Both the position numbers and the translations under genes were made by a program. 34,746 nt of DNA from Alphaproteobacteria bacterium (GTDB lineage: Bacteria; Pseudomonadota; Alphaproteobacteria; Rickettsiales; UBA998). The notes under the pieces are model-generated. The model did not search any database, was not told the DNA's origin, and saw only the letters and a list, made by a program, of their open reading frames with translations. Positions 34,235-34,746 of this stretch are shown here, in pieces. How positions within the stretch are numbered: position 1 is the stretch's first letter; every line of letters starts with the position of its first letter. The stretch spans positions 1 through 34,746 of the forward strand of contig RDZH01000027.1 of assembly GCA_004293935.1 (NCBI GenBank), written 5' to 3'.

Positions 34235-34746
34235 TTATTTGGTTAGTTCAAATTGTTTAATCAGTTGATTGGTTTTTTGTTTAATGTCACGATATTCAGG
34301 CATAAAATCAGCACTGAACTCCATGTCAATCCTTATATCTCCTTGATATTGGTACGATGTGTGGCAGGATTTGCTCGCGGCTTCTGTGCTACAGATATAC
34401 CATGTGTCAGGTGTGTCAATATCGCCTGTATAGTAGATTTTTTTACCATCGTGATTCTCTTCCCGTTTGTGATCAATCAAAAAATAATTCATGCCCATCT
34501 GCGCATCATAGGCTGGGGAAGGATAGGTGGTGGTGTAATTATCAGGGCTATACGCCAAAGAATCAAGACCAGAATATATCTGATAGGTAGAAACATGCGA
34601 AGGCACTGTACGTTTCGGGTTCGGTGGAAGCAACTCAATACTAACCATAATCTGATCATGCCAACCCGCTTTCTTGGTTTCCATATTATAGGGCTTCATC
34701 GAGGGGTGTTGTATCATTAAATATAACCCATCCTGCTTGCCTTCAT
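34235..34746 (-). CDS. Orphan protein, 5' end beyond the window
   Basis: The minus-strand frame is open to the window edge, so this is the C-terminal 170 residues or so of a longer protein, although an in-frame ATG lies at 34717. The visible part has a beta-rich pattern with a conserved-looking start (GLYLMIQHPSMKPYN), a Tyr/Thr-rich centre and a probable disulphide pair (WYICSTEAASKSCHTSY), ending in a charged helix (IKQKTNQLIKQFE). I do not recognise the family. Paired Cys and no cytoplasmic motif suggest an extracytoplasmic protein. Confidence 0.6.
   Translation of the reverse strand, partial: EGKQDGLYLMIQHPSMKPYNMETKKAGWHDQIMVSIELLPPNPKRTVPSHVSTYQIYSGLDSLAYSPDNYTTTYPSPAYDAQMGMNYFLIDHKREENHDGKKIYYTGDIDTPDTWYICSTEAASKSCHTSYQYQGDIRIDMEFSADFMPEYRDIKQKTNQLIKQFELTK

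Overview
The window is chromosomal DNA from an alphaproteobacterium with a GC content in the mid-40s by eye. The assignment rests on several markers: hisZ next to purA, an NDUFA12-type complex I subunit followed by mlaD and a DUF2155 protein, a RpoH-type sigma factor next to rluD, a CpaA/TadV-type prepilin peptidase, and an msbA–DUF374–waaA lipopolysaccharide block. The order cannot be fixed from this sequence. The organism makes serine, arginine and glutamine and has lipid A/Kdo assembly, so it is not extremely reduced.

Layout. 1–2,100: the C-terminal tail of a probable transposase, then uvrC (minus) and a palindromic repeat. 2,086–6,350: an RND efflux pump with its membrane-fusion partner (minus). 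6,526–8,911: hisZ–purA (plus). 9,009–11,372: a two-domain glycosyltransferase (minus). 11,373–12,851: an accessory islet with a structured repeat, two orphan genes with their own terminators, and a micro-ORF. 12,852–15,458: clpB (minus) behind a heat-shock-like promoter. 15,673–19,390: an overlapping lipid export, acyltransferase and Kdo transferase operon (plus). 19,387–23,278: a minus-strand run of carboxynorspermidine dehydrogenase, nspC, NDUFA12, mlaD and DUF2155. 23,368–26,150: an orphan single-pass protein, rpoH and rluD (minus). 26,309–27,614: an orphan gene and a prepilin peptidase (minus). 27,840–30,494: serB–argJ–Smr (plus). 30,546–31,470: two small orphan genes (minus). 31,722–33,131: glnA (plus) with a strong terminator. 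33,233–34,746: an orphan membrane protein and the 3' part of another orphan gene (minus).

How the parts fit. The msbA/DUF374/waaA block, MlaD, the glycosyltransferase and the RND pump all concern the envelope. rpoH and the probable RpoH-driven clpB form a heat-shock pair. The dehydrogenase/NspC pair makes spermidine-type polyamines by the carboxy-polyamine route.

Most unusual signals. (1) A two-hairpin element of about 120 bp occurs twice, at 11,469–11,588 and 27,664–27,784. Each copy lies just upstream of an unrelated gene and in the same orientation relative to that gene, with substitutions that keep pairing only in the gene-sense RNA. (2) The rpoH translation start is duplicated, giving a six-codon mini-cistron that overlaps rpoH by ATGA and two ribosome-binding sites that can compete for one anti-SD strand. 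(3) A family of about 70–75 bp palindromic repeats has three copies. I see no CRISPR array, prophage, rRNA or tRNA, and no gene-free stretch longer than about 300 bases; the longest gaps hold the repeats, terminators and promoters listed.
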